Assembly (NCBI GenBank): GCA_036169595.1
Contig: CM069767.1
Coordinates: forward strand, 3,184,001-3,248,000
Direction: 5' to 3'
Origin: Dictyostelium firmibasis
Taxonomy: Eukaryota; Evosea; Eumycetozoa; Dictyosteliales; Dictyosteliaceae
DNA length: 64,000 nt
Shown here piece by piece: positions 1-33,260 of this stretch (positions are counted from its first letter, which is position 1; the number at the start of each line of letters is the position of its first letter). Position numbers and translations under genes: made by a program. The notes under the pieces were generated by a model. It saw only the letters and a list, made by a program, of their open reading frames with translations, did no database searches and had not been told where the DNA came from.

Positions 1-71
1 CACACAATTATTTGTAATCAAAAAAAAAAAAAAAAAAAAAAAAAAAACAAATAAATACTAAATATTTTACA

Positions 72-629
72 ATGGAAACTCAAACTAGTTTTATTAACAA
101 TGAATCAAGGGTTTACTCAAGTAAAATAAATCAACCAAATTTTATAAAGTAATAAAAAAATAAAATATATATATATATTTACATTCATTTAATAAAATAT
201 ATTCATTAACACTTTTTAATAATTTTTTTGCAATAAAAAAAAAATAATCAACACAATGGTAGTGGGAATAATAGTGACTATAACAATAAAATTAATAAGA
301 GTAATACCCATTTTAATAATCATAATAATTATAACTATAGTAAAATAGGATCTTCATATGATAGTGAGTCTGCAAGATTAATTCCAATAAGTGGAAATTT
401 CAAAAATGAGTTGAACAATAACAAACAAAAAAGAAAAGTAATAATTGCCAGAGTTTTCATATGTCTATGCTTATTTATATGTGTTGGTTTGGCATCAATG
501 GGATTATTCCATTACTTGATTACAAATGATAGAAGATTGGATTCAATATCTATTTTATTTTGGAGTGGTAGCGCTTTTTTAATTATAGTTTTAATAATTT
601 GTCTTATGGCTAAAAATTGTGGTGACTAA
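72..629 (+). CDS. Small two-TM membrane protein, two exons (hypothetical)
   Basis: Not a recognised family. The long part of the reading frame (about 246-629) is Asn/Ser-rich at first and then carries two hydrophobic segments (RVFICLCLFICVGLASMGLF and ILFWSGSAFLIIVLIICLM) separated by a short polar loop, so a small membrane protein is likely. There is no ATG in that block. The ATG at 72 is in the same frame, and an exon 72-148 ending before GTAATA (phase 2) joins in frame to an exon starting at 263 after the AG at 261-262, giving 147 residues. The intron is A/T only except near its 3' end, which looks coding-like, so the acceptor is the weakest part of the model. It is convergent with the Rab gene, about 170 bp apart. 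Confidence 0.5.
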
Positions 630-801
630 GAAATAATAAATAAACCAATTAATCACTATTGATCACTAGTTCTCATTTTTTAAAATACTATTTAAAATAA
701 ATAATATTATTTAATATTATTATTACTATTATTATTACTATTATTATTATTATGAAATATTATATCATAAACTTTTTTTTTTTTATTAAATTTTATTTAT
801 T

Positions 802-1631
<830 letters not shown>

Positions 1632-2214
1632 TTTATTTTTAACTATGTATGTATATTATTAATTTGTTTATGTTTTGTGTTTTTATCTTGGTATTTTTAT
1701 ATTGTGTGTGGTTTTTATAATGTTATTTGAATTATATGTCGTCGATTTTTGTTGATATTTTCTTTTGTTTTTTATTTGTTTGTTTTAAAATTAAAAAAAA
1801 AAAAATTAAAAAAAATTAAAAAAATAAAATTTTCGCTTTGTGTGTTTCAAAAATAAAATAAAAAAAAATAAAAAAAAAAGAAAATATTTTAAATTAAAAT
1901 TTTTTTTTATTTTATTTTTTTTTGTAATTTTTTAATTTTATTTTTTTTAAGCTTAACCTGCTTACATAGGCATATCTTTGTATTGATAATAAAAGGGGTT
2001 TCAAAAAAAGGAGAAAAAAAAAAAAAAAAGACCTTTAATTCTAATAAGAGGAATTATTTATTTTTTTAATTTTCAAAACTTTTATTTTTTTTTTTTTTGT
2101 TTTTGTTTTTATATTATTATTACTTATTATTTATAAAAAATTAAATAAAACAATAAACTATGAAATTTATGTACCAGTGAAAAGATATCTAAAAAAAAAA
2201 AAAAAATTTATTTT

Positions 2215-2250
<36 letters not shown>

Positions 2251-2395
2251 TCGTTTAAAACCTTTATTTTTTTTTTATTTTATTTTATTTTTTTTATTTT
2301 CATTTTTTTTTTTTTTCCACAAAGTTGATTATGTGAATGTCATAATTTTTTTTTCAATTATAACATATTACAATAAGATAGTATAGTTAAATCTC

Positions 2396-2426
<31 letters not shown>

Positions 2427-2666
2427 GTGTATATTAATTTTTAATTTTTTTTGTATATATTTTTTTTCCAACAACCCAATACCACCACAATCAAATTTTT
2501 TTTTTTTTTTCTAAATTTTTTTATTTATTTTGAATTTATTAATATAATAAAAACTAAAAATAAACATTACATTTGATAAAAAATAAATACACATATCTAT
2601 ATATATATATATATCTTTCTATATGAAAATATTAAATAATTAGTTATTATAAAAAGAAAATAGTAG

Positions 2667-2696
<30 letters not shown>
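1632..2696. other. Divergent intergenic region, A/T homopolymers
   Basis: About 1.06 kb separates the divergently transcribed Rab and BLTP1-like genes, so it must hold both promoters. It is almost entirely A and T runs. The only less biased stretch is near 1950-2000 (AACCTGCTTACATAGGCATA and a following AAAAGGGG), which could be regulatory but matches no motif I can name. The Phe/Lys-rich reading frame at 2177-2386 is a homopolymer artefact. Confidence 0.6.
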
Positions 2697-16349
<13,653 letters not shown>

Positions 16350-16937
16350 AACTATTCAATTATTGGAAAGATTTTGCTCCCTAATTGAAGGATTTTTTTT
16401 TTTTTTTTTTTTAATTTTTTTTTTTTTTTTTTTTTTTCATGTAGATATTTTTTTTTTGATATTAAACCAATTTTTATTTTTTTTTTATTTTTTTTTTATT
16501 TTTTTTATTTTTTGCTAAAGTGTCATACAGTCGTTATGAAATATAATTTATTCATCATAGTGGATATTTTTGTTTTTTTATATTTGATTAGTGTATTATA
16601 ATACGAAGAGATATAATTGTTATTGTTGATCACCCACACAAATAACACATTTTTGTAATATTATAAAACACACATCGTGTAAAAAAAATAAAAAAAAAAA
16701 AACTAGTTGAATAAATTATACAAAAAAAAGTACTCAGTATAAAAATAGCAAATAAATAATCACATAAAATTTTTTTTATTTTTATTTGTTTTTATATTTA
16801 TCTTTATTTTTAATATAAAAAAAAAAAATTTAAAAATAAAAAAAATTTTAAAAAAATATCCTGCAACTTAAAATAATTTATAATAACAACAACTTAATAA
16901 ATAAAATTAAAAAAAAAAAAAAAAAAAAAAAGAGGAA
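16350..16937. other. Intergenic region upstream of the kinase-RhoGEF gene
   Basis: Poly-T runs at 16391-16500 follow the upstream stop codon. A less biased stretch at 16590-16680 contains CA-rich motifs (ATCACCCACACAAATAACAC and AAAACACACATCG), the kind of CA/C-rich sequence found in Dictyostelium promoters. No RNA gene was seen. Confidence 0.5.
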
Positions 16938-21174
<4,237 letters not shown>

Positions 21175-21175
<1 letters not shown>

Positions 21176-21390
21176 AATAAAATTTCCTTGTTTTTAACTT
21201 TTCCACTACAAAAGAGAACCTTTGCATTTTTTTTTATTTTTTTTCAAATTCAATTATTTTATTTTTGGTACTTTCCTATGAAATCAATGTTCGATTGGCT
21301 TTTACTCAAAAAATTTATTCTCATCAATCAGAATTAGAAAATAAAGACGAAGATGGTGGTTTATTTTACAAATGTCTCAGAAGACTGTAG
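21175..21390 (+). pseudogene. Coding-like relic without a start codon
   Basis: A 72-codon open stretch immediately after the RhoGEF stop codon. Its second half has ordinary coding composition rather than homopolymer bias: LSYEINVRLAFTQKIYSHQ, then ELENKDEDGGLFYKCLRRL and a stop. A second coding-like piece overlaps in another frame (21353-21480; SGSSNSVDSDINVGAELKI), and a third Thr/Pro-rich piece (TPIKSTPPNSTTPQTNTTT) lies at about 21827-21908. No acceptable single spliced model joins them. Together they look like a decayed gene or an unrecognised spliced small gene. No family was recognised. Confidence 0.3.
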
Positions 21391-21636
21391 TGGTAGTAGT
21401 AATAGTGTTGATAGTGATATTAATGTTGGTGCTGAGTTGAAAATCAATTTATGGCTATCATTGCTTCTGTGTTTCCATAATGATTTTTTTTTTTTTTTTT
21501 TTTTTAGTAAATCCTGTATTATATTAAATAAATAAATTTTAGTTTTTTTTCAAAATTTTATTTGATTTTGTTTGATGTAAAATGTTTATTTTTATTTTTT
21601 ATTATTTTATTTTTTTTTTTTTATTTTATTTTATTT

Positions 21637-21667
<31 letters not shown>

Positions 21668-22039
21668 TATTTTTTGTAAAAATCAATTTATTTACTTTTT
21701 TTTTTTTTTTTTTACACCATTTCTTAATTTTTTTTTTTTTATTATTTTTCAATATTTTTTTAACACGTTTTATCGAATAATAATCATTTGCAACTGTAAT
21801 TAATACATATTGACCCACAATATCAACACCAATAAAAAGTACTCCACCAAATTCAACAACACCACAAACAAATACAACAACATTCTCACCACCAAAAATT
21901 ATCATCACTTGAAAGTGTGTATTTTCTGAAGTATGTTTTTATGAAATGAACCCTTGTAGAAATTCATTATTTAATATTTATTATCTCGAAACGTCGCAAC
22001 TTCACAAATTTTGTCAACCGTCCAATTTTGTTTTATTTT

Positions 22040-22070
<31 letters not shown>

Positions 22071-22333
22071 GGTGACATTATTTTGTGTTTTCAGGATATT
22101 TTTTTTTTTTTGAATTTTTTTTATTTTTGTTAAAGTCAACACAACCAATCCCCAAAGATGCAAGAAATTAGACACCTTTGGCACATTTGCCCAACATAAA
22201 AGAGTGAACCCATGGGTTTATTTTTTCATAAACAAAAAAAAAAAAAAAAAGAATAAAAATGTCAAATTTTTTTTTTATTTTTTCATTCATACAAATAAAT
22301 TAAAATATCTAGCAATAAAATAAACTAAAAACA
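21391..22333. other. Intergenic region upstream of the cup-family gene
   Basis: Poly-T tracts dominate 21480-21760 and 22040-22075. The last 200 bp are different: 22140-22220 is a mixed-base stretch with CCCCAAAG, CCTTTGGCAC and ATTTGCCCAAC. These are followed by a perfect 12-bp palindrome, AACCCATGGGTT (22207-22218). This is the best candidate control region for the gene starting at 22334. Confidence 0.5.
22207..22218. promoter_or_regulatory. 12-bp palindrome upstream of the cup-family gene
   Basis: AACCCATGGGTT is a perfect inverted repeat 115 bp upstream of the start codon, in an otherwise A/T-dominated region. It could bind a dimeric factor. The cup genes are known to respond to calcium, but no link between that response and this site is visible from sequence. 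Confidence 0.35.
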
Positions 22334-24649
22334 ATGATTAATATTGAAAACATCTCAAACTCACCAAAGTTAAATGAAGAAAAACCATTAAATAGTAGTC
22401 CAAAACCAAAGTATTCATTTGCTGCCAAAAGTTTTTTCCAAGGCCCAAATAATGACCAAACCTATTATTTATCAAGTGGTACCACTTCCAAATGTATTGC
22501 ATCTGAGTCAATTCAAACATGGCTTCTTTCTGACGATGGTCATATCTACACATCTAATGGTGAATATGTTTTAGACCTTTCATCTGATGGTTATTATGTT
22601 CAATTATCAACCATAAATTCAAAATCAACTCAACTATGGACTATCAATAAAAGTACGAATAAAATTCAAAACAAAGGTAATGGTAAATATCTTGATATCA
22701 ATTGTTATAATATTTGCGTATCCGATTTAAATGATAATGCAACTCAACTTTGGACAACCATAAGAAGAACACCAATCCCTTTTGGTAATTGGGGTTACTT
22801 TCAAAGTAAACAACTTGATTCAAATAACAATTGTTGGGGTCTAAGTGTATTGAATGGTAGTTCATCCTATAATACCAGTGTAGTAATGAACAAAATTCAA
22901 GCGAAATCAAAGGGTCAAATTTGGCAAATGACAAGTGATGGTCACATCCTATCACGTTTAGATGGTAATTTAGTATTGGATGTTGGTCCAGCTATTAGTT
23001 CAAATAGTTACCAACTTGATGTCAATGTTTACAAACCAAATGATGTAATGCAAACATGGGGCATCAATGAAAATAATCAAATATTCAACAAACATTTCAC
23101 AAATTTATGTATTGGTTTCGTTGGTGAACTTGGTATTGATTCAACCATCAATTGTGTAATAGCAGAACCAACCAATAGTAGTGATATTAATTTCCAATGG
23201 AATGCAAATCCAACTTATTCATTAAATAGAATTGTTAACGAAGATCCAGTACCTTTTCCACCATATACAAGTGGTGATTTATTGGCATCATATCAATATC
23301 TAAGTCAGTTTGCCACGTCAAATCAAAGCAATGACATTAGATCCCTCTACACCAATATTAATGTTAGTTTACAAACATTCTTTACTCTTGCTACTGTTGC
23401 AACATGTCCCCCATCGATTCAGTCGACCGAAGATTTTACAAATGTTCAAAATCAAATTAAAACTGAACTTTCCTATGCAATCAATGTACGATTAGTATTT
23501 TCTCACTATTCAGGTTTCTACAGTGAAATATTTAGTAAAAGTAGTGCTGATTTAGAAAATTTAGCAAACTTATGTAGTGTCAATATGTCATCAGATCAAT
23601 ATGTCAATGGAAATTACACCGATGCTGTTACTAGTGTTTTTTATACTGTTATTTCCGAGATACCAATAGGTGGTCCAATAATTGCAAACATTGCTCAATC
23701 AGCAGTTGATTTTGGAGAAGATAGTGAAGGTGGTGATCATGGACCATCTACTTATCAAGTAACATTAAGCAATCTCTTTAACCATTTGAATTCAAACTAT
23801 AACAAGGAAATGGCAAATGCACAAAATATGAAAGATATCATTTTAAAAGATTGGGGTATGATGAGTAAAACCAATCAGCTATGTTTCTTACCAATCAATG
23901 ATCCATCCTCTCTCAATGTCGATGGGTTAAATAATGAATTGATTTCGGATGTTGCTTCAACTGCCTACGAAATTGCAATGATTCAAATGCTATTACCAAT
24001 TTCATATCAAATTTATTTTACACCAAGTGGAAGTGTAAAATTTCCTTATGTGCCAATTACTAGTGGTGATTACGCTTGGACTGATAATAGTGGAACCTAT
24101 ATTTTAGCTACAATCACTCATAATAATTCTTATCCACCAAAGGCCTTAACGGACAAATTATGGAAAAATGGAGTTTCGATGCAAGAATTTTTCACCTCAA
24201 GTTATGATTGGAATTTAGCCAGAGCTCTTACCTTTTACAGTACTCCAGGAAATTCTGGAAATAGTGATCGTCTCTTTAAATTAGCCACCCCCACAGTAAA
24301 GAACCTAACTCCAATGCCAATGACATTTTATGTGAAAAATGGTAGTGATTTAGTTGGTACTTTCCAATCTCCAACTCATCATGCAGGATATTCACCAAAT
24401 ACTTACAGTGTTGGATGTGCTGGTCATCATCTTCTCTTTGTTAAAGTAAACGATATTAATGGCAATGACGTTGCATCATTCAATGTCTACATCGATTTTG
24501 AAGTATTATCAGGTAGTTATGTATCAATACAACCTGGTTCATTATTAGTTGCTCAAGGTTATGTTGTTGGTACTCCAATTTGTAATCAAGGTAGTTTTTC
24601 TGAAACTTTCACTGCATCAATTTTAGTTCCAATTTACCAATCAAATTAA
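22334..24649 (+). CDS. Cup-family (calcium up-regulated) ricin-B lectin protein
   Basis: Intron-free, 771 residues. It matches the Dictyostelium cup family (CupA and relatives), which is induced by raised calcium and proposed to help cells cope with calcium stress at the membrane. The start, MINIENIS followed by [13 protein letters not shown], is typical of the family. The N-terminal half (about 25-290) holds two ricin-B/beta-trefoil regions, shown by repeated QxW-type motifs: [40 protein letters not shown] and [13 protein letters not shown]. The C-terminal half is the family-specific region and ends in a beta-rich block. No signal peptide or TM segment is seen. Which family member it is cannot be decided here. 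Confidence 0.93.
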   Translation: MINIENISNSPKLNEEKPLNSSPKPKYSFAAKSFFQGPNNDQTYYLSSGTTSKCIASESIQTWLLSDDGHIYTSNGEYVLDLSSDGYYVQLSTINSKSTQLWTINKSTNKIQNKGNGKYLDINCYNICVSDLNDNATQLWTTIRRTPIPFGNWGYFQSKQLDSNNNCWGLSVLNGSSSYNTSVVMNKIQAKSKGQIWQMTSDGHILSRLDGNLVLDVGPAISSNSYQLDVNVYKPNDVMQTWGINENNQIFNKHFTNLCIGFVGELGIDSTINCVIAEPTNSSDINFQWNANPTYSLNRIVNEDPVPFPPYTSGDLLASYQYLSQFATSNQSNDIRSLYTNINVSLQTFFTLATVATCPPSIQSTEDFTNVQNQIKTELSYAINVRLVFSHYSGFYSEIFSKSSADLENLANLCSVNMSSDQYVNGNYTDAVTSVFYTVISEIPIGGPIIANIAQSAVDFGEDSEGGDHGPSTYQVTLSNLFNHLNSNYNKEMANAQNMKDIILKDWGMMSKTNQLCFLPINDPSSLNVDGLNNELISDVASTAYEIAMIQMLLPISYQIYFTPSGSVKFPYVPITSGDYAWTDNSGTYILATITHNNSYPPKALTDKLWKNGVSMQEFFTSSYDWNLARALTFYSTPGNSGNSDRLFKLATPTVKNLTPMPMTFYVKNGSDLVGTFQSPTHHAGYSPNTYSVGCAGHHLLFVKVNDINGNDVASFNVYIDFEVLSGSYVSIQPGSLLVAQGYVVGTPICNQGSFSETFTASILVPIYQSN

Positions 24650-24830
24650 TTCAAAATAAAATAAAATAAAAAAATAGCAATTATGGTATAAACAAAAAAA
24701 TAAAATTAAATAAAAATTGAAAATTAAAAAAAAAAAAAAAAAAAATATTTGATTTTTTTCATTAAAAAAATTTTGTTTCAAATTATTAAATAAAAAATTA
24801 TATATATATATAAAAATAAATAAAAAAAAA

Positions 24831-25484
24831 ATGCAAACAAATTTATTAAACAAATGGAATAAAATTATTAAAATTTCAAAAATTGAAAAACTCGAAGAAA
24901 CAGATAAATGGTGGAATGTAATTAATCAGAGATATAATGAAAAACAAAGATACTATCACAATTTAGCACACATAAACGAATTATTAAATCTCGAGGAACA
25001 ATTTAACAGTAAATTAAAGAAATCAGAGGTTGTTCAATGGTCAATATGGTTTCATGATATAATCTATGATCCTACAAAAAGTGACAACGAAGAACAAAGC
25101 GCCAAACTATTCCATGATTTCAGTAAAGATGTTAGATTACCAGATCAGGTAACATTGGATGTTAGTAGATATATATTGGCAACTGCAAATCATACAAAGG
25201 TTAAAAGTGATGCAGAATCCGATAAAGATTTACTATACTTTTTAGATATGGATTTATCGATATTGGGTACTGATGAATCGATTTATAAAACCTATAGTGA
25301 TGCAATTAAAAAAGAGTATTCACATATTGAAGATGATAAATACAGAGTTGGCAGATCAAAGATATTACAATCATTTGTCGATGCAGGTTATGAATCACTT
25401 TTTAAAACAAATGAATTTAAAGAAATTTATGGTCAAAAAGCCATTGAAAATTTAAAAAATGAAATTAAACAATTACAATCATAA
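24831..25484 (+). CDS. HD-superfamily metal-dependent phosphohydrolase
   Basis: 217 residues, no intron. HD-domain proteins hydrolyse phosphate esters using metals bound by conserved His and Asp. Seen: YYHNLAHI (His 43 and 47), WFHDIIYDP with the HD pair at 75-76, SDNEEQSA (84-91), TANHTK (His 121) and FLDMDLSILG (Asp 139 and 141). This order is characteristic of the small YHxLxH...HD proteins (COG4339-like) found in bacteria and some eukaryotes. Substrate is unknown. The gene follows the cup gene by about 180 bp on the same strand and converges closely (about 110 bp) with the next gene. Confidence 0.85.
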   Translation: MQTNLLNKWNKIIKISKIEKLEETDKWWNVINQRYNEKQRYYHNLAHINELLNLEEQFNSKLKKSEVVQWSIWFHDIIYDPTKSDNEEQSAKLFHDFSKDVRLPDQVTLDVSRYILATANHTKVKSDAESDKDLLYFLDMDLSILGTDESIYKTYSDAIKKEYSHIEDDKYRVGRSKILQSFVDAGYESLFKTNEFKEIYGQKAIENLKNEIKQLQS

Positions 25485-25595
25485 TAAAACAATATTATTA
25501 TTAAAATTATTGGTGCTTTTTTTTTATTATTTAATTTTATAATATTACATTACACTATATATTATATTTTATATTATATATTTTATTATATAATA

Positions 25596-28057
25596 TTATT
25601 TTTTAGAGGAGGTGGTTGTTGAATTATTGTTTGGATAAGCTAATAATGCGTAAAAGAAACTTGAAGTTTTACGATCAGATACCATTGAAAAACTAATACC
25701 AGAGATCATATCAGTTTGTTTTAAAACTATATAATTGATTGGTGGATTATTATCTGTAGATTTACCTGCCTTCAAATAAAAACCTTGATCGCCTTTAATC
25801 TTTGTTTTTATTGGACTTGTATTTCCATTTATTGAATCCATAATTACATCATTAATATTATCACTTTTTAAGAAATCAATAGTTGGTAAGTTAAATGATT
25901 GTTGTTGTGATTGTTGTTGTGATTGTTGTTGTTGTTGTTGTATTTGTTGTGACTGTTGTAGGGATTGTGACTGCTGTTGTGATGAGGATAATGCTGGTGA
26001 TTGTAAATTATTTTGAGCGGTTAAAAAACCATTTTTAATAACATTCCAATTATTAGTAACTGTACCACCTGGCTTTGAAGCTGAAATCCAAACTTCTTCA
26101 TATGGATCAATTGAAACGATTAAATAAAAATTATTGAATGGAAAAGAGAAATTCATATTTAAAAATTTAAATTCATTTCTTGTAATACCACCAATCGATA
26201 AGGTTTTAACTGGATTTTTGCCAACTATTGATTCAAATTCTGGTGAATTAAAATCATCGTCATAATATAAAGTGGATGGTTTAATAATCGATTTTTCATT
26301 TGGTGATTTAAATGTAATATCTGGTAATTCTGATCCCCATTTCAATCTTTGGCCAATACTAGTTACAAATAATGGATTAATTTGATCGAATGAAAAAAAA
26401 GTTGGCTGTGGTGTGGAGTCTGTTGAAATTTTTTTATCTTGAACTTTTGATTTCTTTTCATTTAAATCTAAATGTTCAACAACTGATTTCATTCCACTCT
26501 TATTAAAATCTTTATCATCTATTAATATTGATTGTTCTCCACTTTTAATTGATTTAAATGATTTTCCACTCTTTGGTTCTAATGGTTGGACTGGTTTAAT
26601 TGGTTTCTTTACTTCTGGTTTTCGTATGGATGCTATTGGTTTTTTTGTTTCTGCTTTTGGATTGGTTACTGTGGTTGCTGTTGTTGTTCTTGTAGGTGTG
26701 TTTGCATCTGTATTGGTTGGTTTCTTTGTTTCTGGTTGTGATTTTGGGGGTGAGGAAACTAATTTTGGTGTTGAGGAAGGTAAAATTTGATTTAATTTAC
26801 TATTGCTTAAAGAGATTGTATCTTGAAAAGATGCAGAATTTTTGAATGAATCTAATAAACCATTTGATAGTGTGGGATTATTTAAAGTTTTATCACCTAC
26901 GATAGGTGATTGGATATAAATATCATCCAAAAAAATATGATAGTTTGTTGAAAGATTTGAATTTGAATATGATAATTGAATTCTTCTGAATTCTATTTGT
27001 TTTGGTATTTTAACTACACATTTTACCCATTTATTCTCTGGTAAACTTACAACTTGACAAGGTGATTTTGTTTTACTACCGGTTAAATTAAATTTAGGTA
27101 CATTATCCAATGGATGGATTGGTAGAAATGATACCATTAAATCACCTCCAGTTAATGGCAATTTCTTTTTTGATAATATGTGAAATACAAAATCCATATC
27201 ATTCTAAAAAAAGTAAAGAAAAAAAAAACTATTAATAAAATAATAATTTAAAAAAAATAAAAATTAATATTAATAATTACATTTGTCGATAAATCAATAG
27301 CAGATTGAAAATCAATTGAAAAAGCTCTGGATTTTTTCATATTAAAAATGATTGAATAAGGTGATTTTTTATAAGTTTTGACATTTTGATAAAGTTTAAC
27401 ACCTTTGTCTTGAGATATTATTACACCATAACCTTGAATACCTCCTTTATAAATTTGTCTTCTATTTCTTGGTGATTGTCTTACAACTAAACCAACATCA
27501 TCTAAAAAGACTGAACCATTTGGATGTCTTTGAAGAAACCAAATTGCACGATAATCGGTGGATGGGAAAAACTCCAAATTGATGTCGATCTCTGTCCATT
27601 TATTAGCTGGAAAATGTGAAAGACGTGCTATTGAATTGATTGGATTAATTTGATTGATTATTGGAATTGCATGAATCTCTTTTGTTGATGTAATTAAAGA
27701 AATTGTTATATCTTGTTGTAATGTAGATGGGTTAATCCATATTCTTAAACTTTGAAATAATTGTTTATTTATTGTTATGTTAGCCATGGCATTGGTTTTA
27801 CTGAAAATATAAAAATCAGTGGTGAATGATATACTACTATTACTTCCACTATGTGTTGGTGTCTTTACTTCCTCCAATTCACCACCTGAAACAATCGTAA
27901 AAGAATTATTTAGACTATCATTATAAATATTCACTATAACTTCATTATTTGTTGGTGAGACTGTTGAAATAGGTGTTGAAGTCATTCCATTGCCACCTCG
28001 ACACTCATTTATAAAAACTATAATTACAAATATTATTATTGATAATATACTTTTCAT
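25596..28057 (-). CDS. Secreted protein with two similar beta-sandwich-like modules
   Basis: 794 residues in two exons (28057-27281 and 27203-25596, minus). The intron is phase 0 with a GTAATT donor and a TTTTTTTAG acceptor. A signal peptide is clear (MKSILSIIIFVIIVFINECR). Two regions share a pattern: a strand, NKWTEIDI with FLDDVGL in the first (about residues 150-200), and NKWVKCVV with FLDDIYI in the second (about 310-360). That pattern recalls galactose-binding/carbohydrate-binding beta-sandwiches. A Pro/Thr/Lys-rich linker and a Gln/Ser-rich stretch (nt 25900-25985) follow. No TM helix or catalytic motif is seen. Function is unknown; an extracellular glycan- or coat-binding role is an inference. 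Confidence 0.75.
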
Positions 28058-30517
<2,460 letters not shown>

Positions 30518-30955
30518 CTCTCAAATGATTCAATTGGTGTATCTAATTCAATCAATTAAATCAAATTGTATATTACCAACTGTATACAGTTTGTTTGTTT
30601 ATAAGAAAAAGAAAAAAAAAAATTCTAACATGTAAAAAACAACCGAATAAAAAAAAAAAAATAAAAAAATAAAATTTTTTGATTTCTTTTTTTTTTTTTT
30701 TTTTTTTGTTTTAATATAACTCCGACCACCAAGCCTTGCATATAAATTAAAATAAAAATTAATTTTTATTTTTTTTTTTTTTAAAAAAAAGGTGTGGTTA
30801 TTTTTTTTTATTTTTTTCTTTTTTATTTTATTTTATTTTTTTATTAAAACAAAGCAGTAATATTACATTTATTTATTTATTTATTTATTTTTTTTAAATA
30901 ACATATTAAAAAAAAAAAAATATAAAAAAAAAAAAAAAAAAAAAAAACATTTAAA
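30518..30955. other. Intergenic, A/T tracts only
   Basis: Region between the PX gene and the phosphatase gene, both on the plus strand. It holds poly-A and poly-T tracts and a short mixed stretch (CTCCGACCACCAAGCCTTGC, 30720-30739). No gene or RNA was seen. Confidence 0.5.
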
Positions 30956-31663
30956 ATGACAAATAGCACAGTTATTGAAAATCAAATATTACAAGATGGA
31001 GCCAATTCAACAATAAAGAAAAAAGTATATTTTATTAGACATGGCCAATCTACATTTAATATTGCCTATTTAGCAAACAATAAGGTTGATCCATTTTTAT
31101 TTGATGCACGTCTAACAGAGGAAGGTGAAAAACAAGCAAATGAACTATCGGAAAATGTTGAAAAATATTTAAAGGATGTTGAATTGGTAATAACTTCTCC
31201 ATTAACTAGAGCACTATGTACAACTAGAAGAGGATTTGGTAAATTTTTAAAAGAGAATCAACATATTAAATGTTTAATCTCACCTTTACATAGTGAAACC
31301 TTAATGACAAGTGATGATAATGGTAGACCTCGTTCAATCATAGAAAAGGAGAACCTGGATTTTGATTTCAATAGTTTGGAAGAAAGATGGTGGTATTTAC
31401 CACCATCAATTAAAGATGACCTTTCAATTGATACTGAATTATACTTTAAAACCAATGGATATCAAGAACCAATAGAATCAATTCTTAAGCGTATTGAAGA
31501 ATTTAAGAAATTCTTACTATCTAGAACTGAATCCACCATCGCAGTAGTTGGACATTCTGATTACTTCTATCGTTTTTTCGATTGCACTTTGCCATACATG
31601 AAAAATTGCCAAATTGTCTCTTGGTGCAGTGAAACAAATGAAAAAGTTTATATCACAAAATAA
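30956..31663 (+). CDS. Histidine phosphatase / phosphoglycerate-mutase-like protein
   Basis: 235 residues, no intron. Members of the histidine phosphatase superfamily use a His in an RHG motif as phosphate acceptor. Seen: FIRHGQSTFN with RHG at 28-30, the partner Arg in TSPLTRALCT, and the second catalytic His in VVGHSDYF (His 200). The fold order and length fit the small cytosolic branch-1 enzymes of broad specificity (phosphoglycerate mutase/SixA-like). The spacing is not diagnostic of true glycolytic phosphoglycerate mutase. Substrate is unknown. Confidence 0.88.
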   Translation: MTNSTVIENQILQDGANSTIKKKVYFIRHGQSTFNIAYLANNKVDPFLFDARLTEEGEKQANELSENVEKYLKDVELVITSPLTRALCTTRRGFGKFLKENQHIKCLISPLHSETLMTSDDNGRPRSIIEKENLDFDFNSLEERWWYLPPSIKDDLSIDTELYFKTNGYQEPIESILKRIEEFKKFLLSRTESTIAVVGHSDYFYRFFDCTLPYMKNCQIVSWCSETNEKVYITK

Positions 31664-31736
31664 TAAATAAAAATTAAGTTTTAAATTTTTATGAATAACT
31701 GTGTGATGATTTTTTTATTTTTTTTATTTAAATAAT

Positions 31737-32620
31737 TTAATTATAACAAATTTCTAAATTTTGTTTACCAAAACATTCTATTTCAGTATTAGTTCTACGG
31801 TATGATGTAGATTCAGGATAGCAGTTATATCTATTTGAAATGATCAACTCATAGTTTGTAGAATTACAAGTATACATATATGAGGTTTGCATACCAGTTG
31901 TCATACATTTGTTTAATGGGAAGTATTGAATTTGAATGAAATCATTTTTCCAACCATTACATGGTACACCATCATAATAAACTGAAACAAAAGTTCCCTT
32001 TGGAATTTCTAAATCTCCTGTGTCACTGATTGAATATAAGTATGGACCTGTTTTACAATCATCAAAACATTGAAACAATTTGATTATTTCAGTAACTGGT
32101 GAAGTTCTTATTATTATTATAGAAAATAAATAAGATAATTAAAAATAAAAATAAAATAAAAATGAAAATAAATATAAAAATCTAATGTTAAAAAAATAAT
32201 AAATTGAAAATTAAAAAAAAAAATTAAAAAAAAATAAAAAAAATTTAATAATTACTCGTTACATGTACTTTCACTATAAGTTTCTTTGACAATTGTTCCA
32301 TCATTGTAGTTAATTTGGAACATTGTATAAAGACCTCCAAAAATACCACATTGATTAAGTTTAATATATGTAATGGAGTTATATTCGTCATTATCGCAAG
32401 ATTCATCGCTACTATCATCACTACCATTACTGTCAATAAATCCACCAACTCTTTTAATCTCTTCACCAAAACTACCACCACCTGTCATAAAATCACTGCT
32501 ACTGCTTTGTTTTGAACATTTTTCGATATCATACTCAAATTGAATATATTTCAAAAGGAGATCTGATTTAACACAAGAAATCAATACAAATAATAAAGCA
32601 ACTAATAATTGATATTTCAT
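31737..32620 (-). CDS. Small secreted Cys-containing protein, two exons
   Basis: 244 residues in two exons (32620-32256 and 32106-31737, minus). The intron is phase 2 with a GTAATT donor and an ATAAG acceptor. There is an N-terminal signal peptide (MKYQLLVALLFVLISCVKSD). The mature part has evenly spaced Cys residues (IEKCSKQ, DESCDND, LNQCGIF, ESTCNE, FQCFDDCK, GVPCNGW, NKCMTT, YTCNST, NCYPES, IECFGK, LEICYN), so it is probably disulfide-bonded and exported. It resembles the many small secreted Dictyostelium-specific proteins. No enzymatic motif is seen. Confidence 0.75.
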
Positions 32621-33260
32621 TTCTATTTTGTTGGTTTTTTTGAAAAAAATAATTTCAATTAAAAAAAAAAAAAAAAAAATTTAATAAATTTATAATAATT
32701 TTTTAAAAATAAAGGCAAGAAATTTTTTTTTTTCCCACCTCTTTGATATTTTTAAGAAGGGAGTGAAGGAAATTTGTATTATTTTCTGATGTCACGTTTT
32801 TTATTTAATATAATGGTGTATTTCATGTTTTATAAAAAATTTCTTTTAACTTTTCTTTTTTTTTTTTTTTTTTCCCCGTACATTAAAAAAAATTAATCGA
32901 AAACCTCCTTTTTAAAGTCAATAAAAATATCCAAACAACATTAAAAAAAAAAAAAAAAAAAAAAAAAACCGTTTTAAATGAGGTTGGAAAAAAAAAATAA
33001 TACTCGATAAATAATTAAAATAATCTCCAATTTATGATAATTTTAAAACGATTTTTTGAAATTTCTTTAATTTATTATTTTTTTCCCTCCAACAACTCCA
33101 CTCGAATTTTTAAACCCACGTTCAAGTTTTTTTATTTAAAAAAAGGTAAAAAAAATTTTGTTTTTGATCAGGTATTTTTTACTTTTTTTTTTTTTTTTCT
33201 TTCTGCCTAATAATTTTTATTTTTATTTTTTATTTTTTATTTTTTATTTTTTTTTTTTGA
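32621..33260. other. Intergenic, A/T tracts
   Basis: 640 bp between two minus-strand genes, upstream of the secreted-protein gene and downstream of the LRR/EGF gene. Poly-A/T runs with a few C-rich spots (TTTCCCACCTC near 32733, TTTTTCCCTCCAACAACTCC near 33081). No gene was seen. Confidence 0.5.

Noticed and set aside
21657-21908. Minus-strand frame rich in Val/Gly (MMIIFGGENVVVFVCG)
   Set aside because: Complement of a Thr/Pro/Asn-rich plus-strand stretch and ends in a Lys run made from poly-T; more likely a shadow.
27197-27197. ATG at 27197 as the start of a separate minus-strand gene
   Set aside because: It is codon 3 of exon 2 (AAT GAT ATG); splicing from the signal-peptide exon is in phase and completes the protein.
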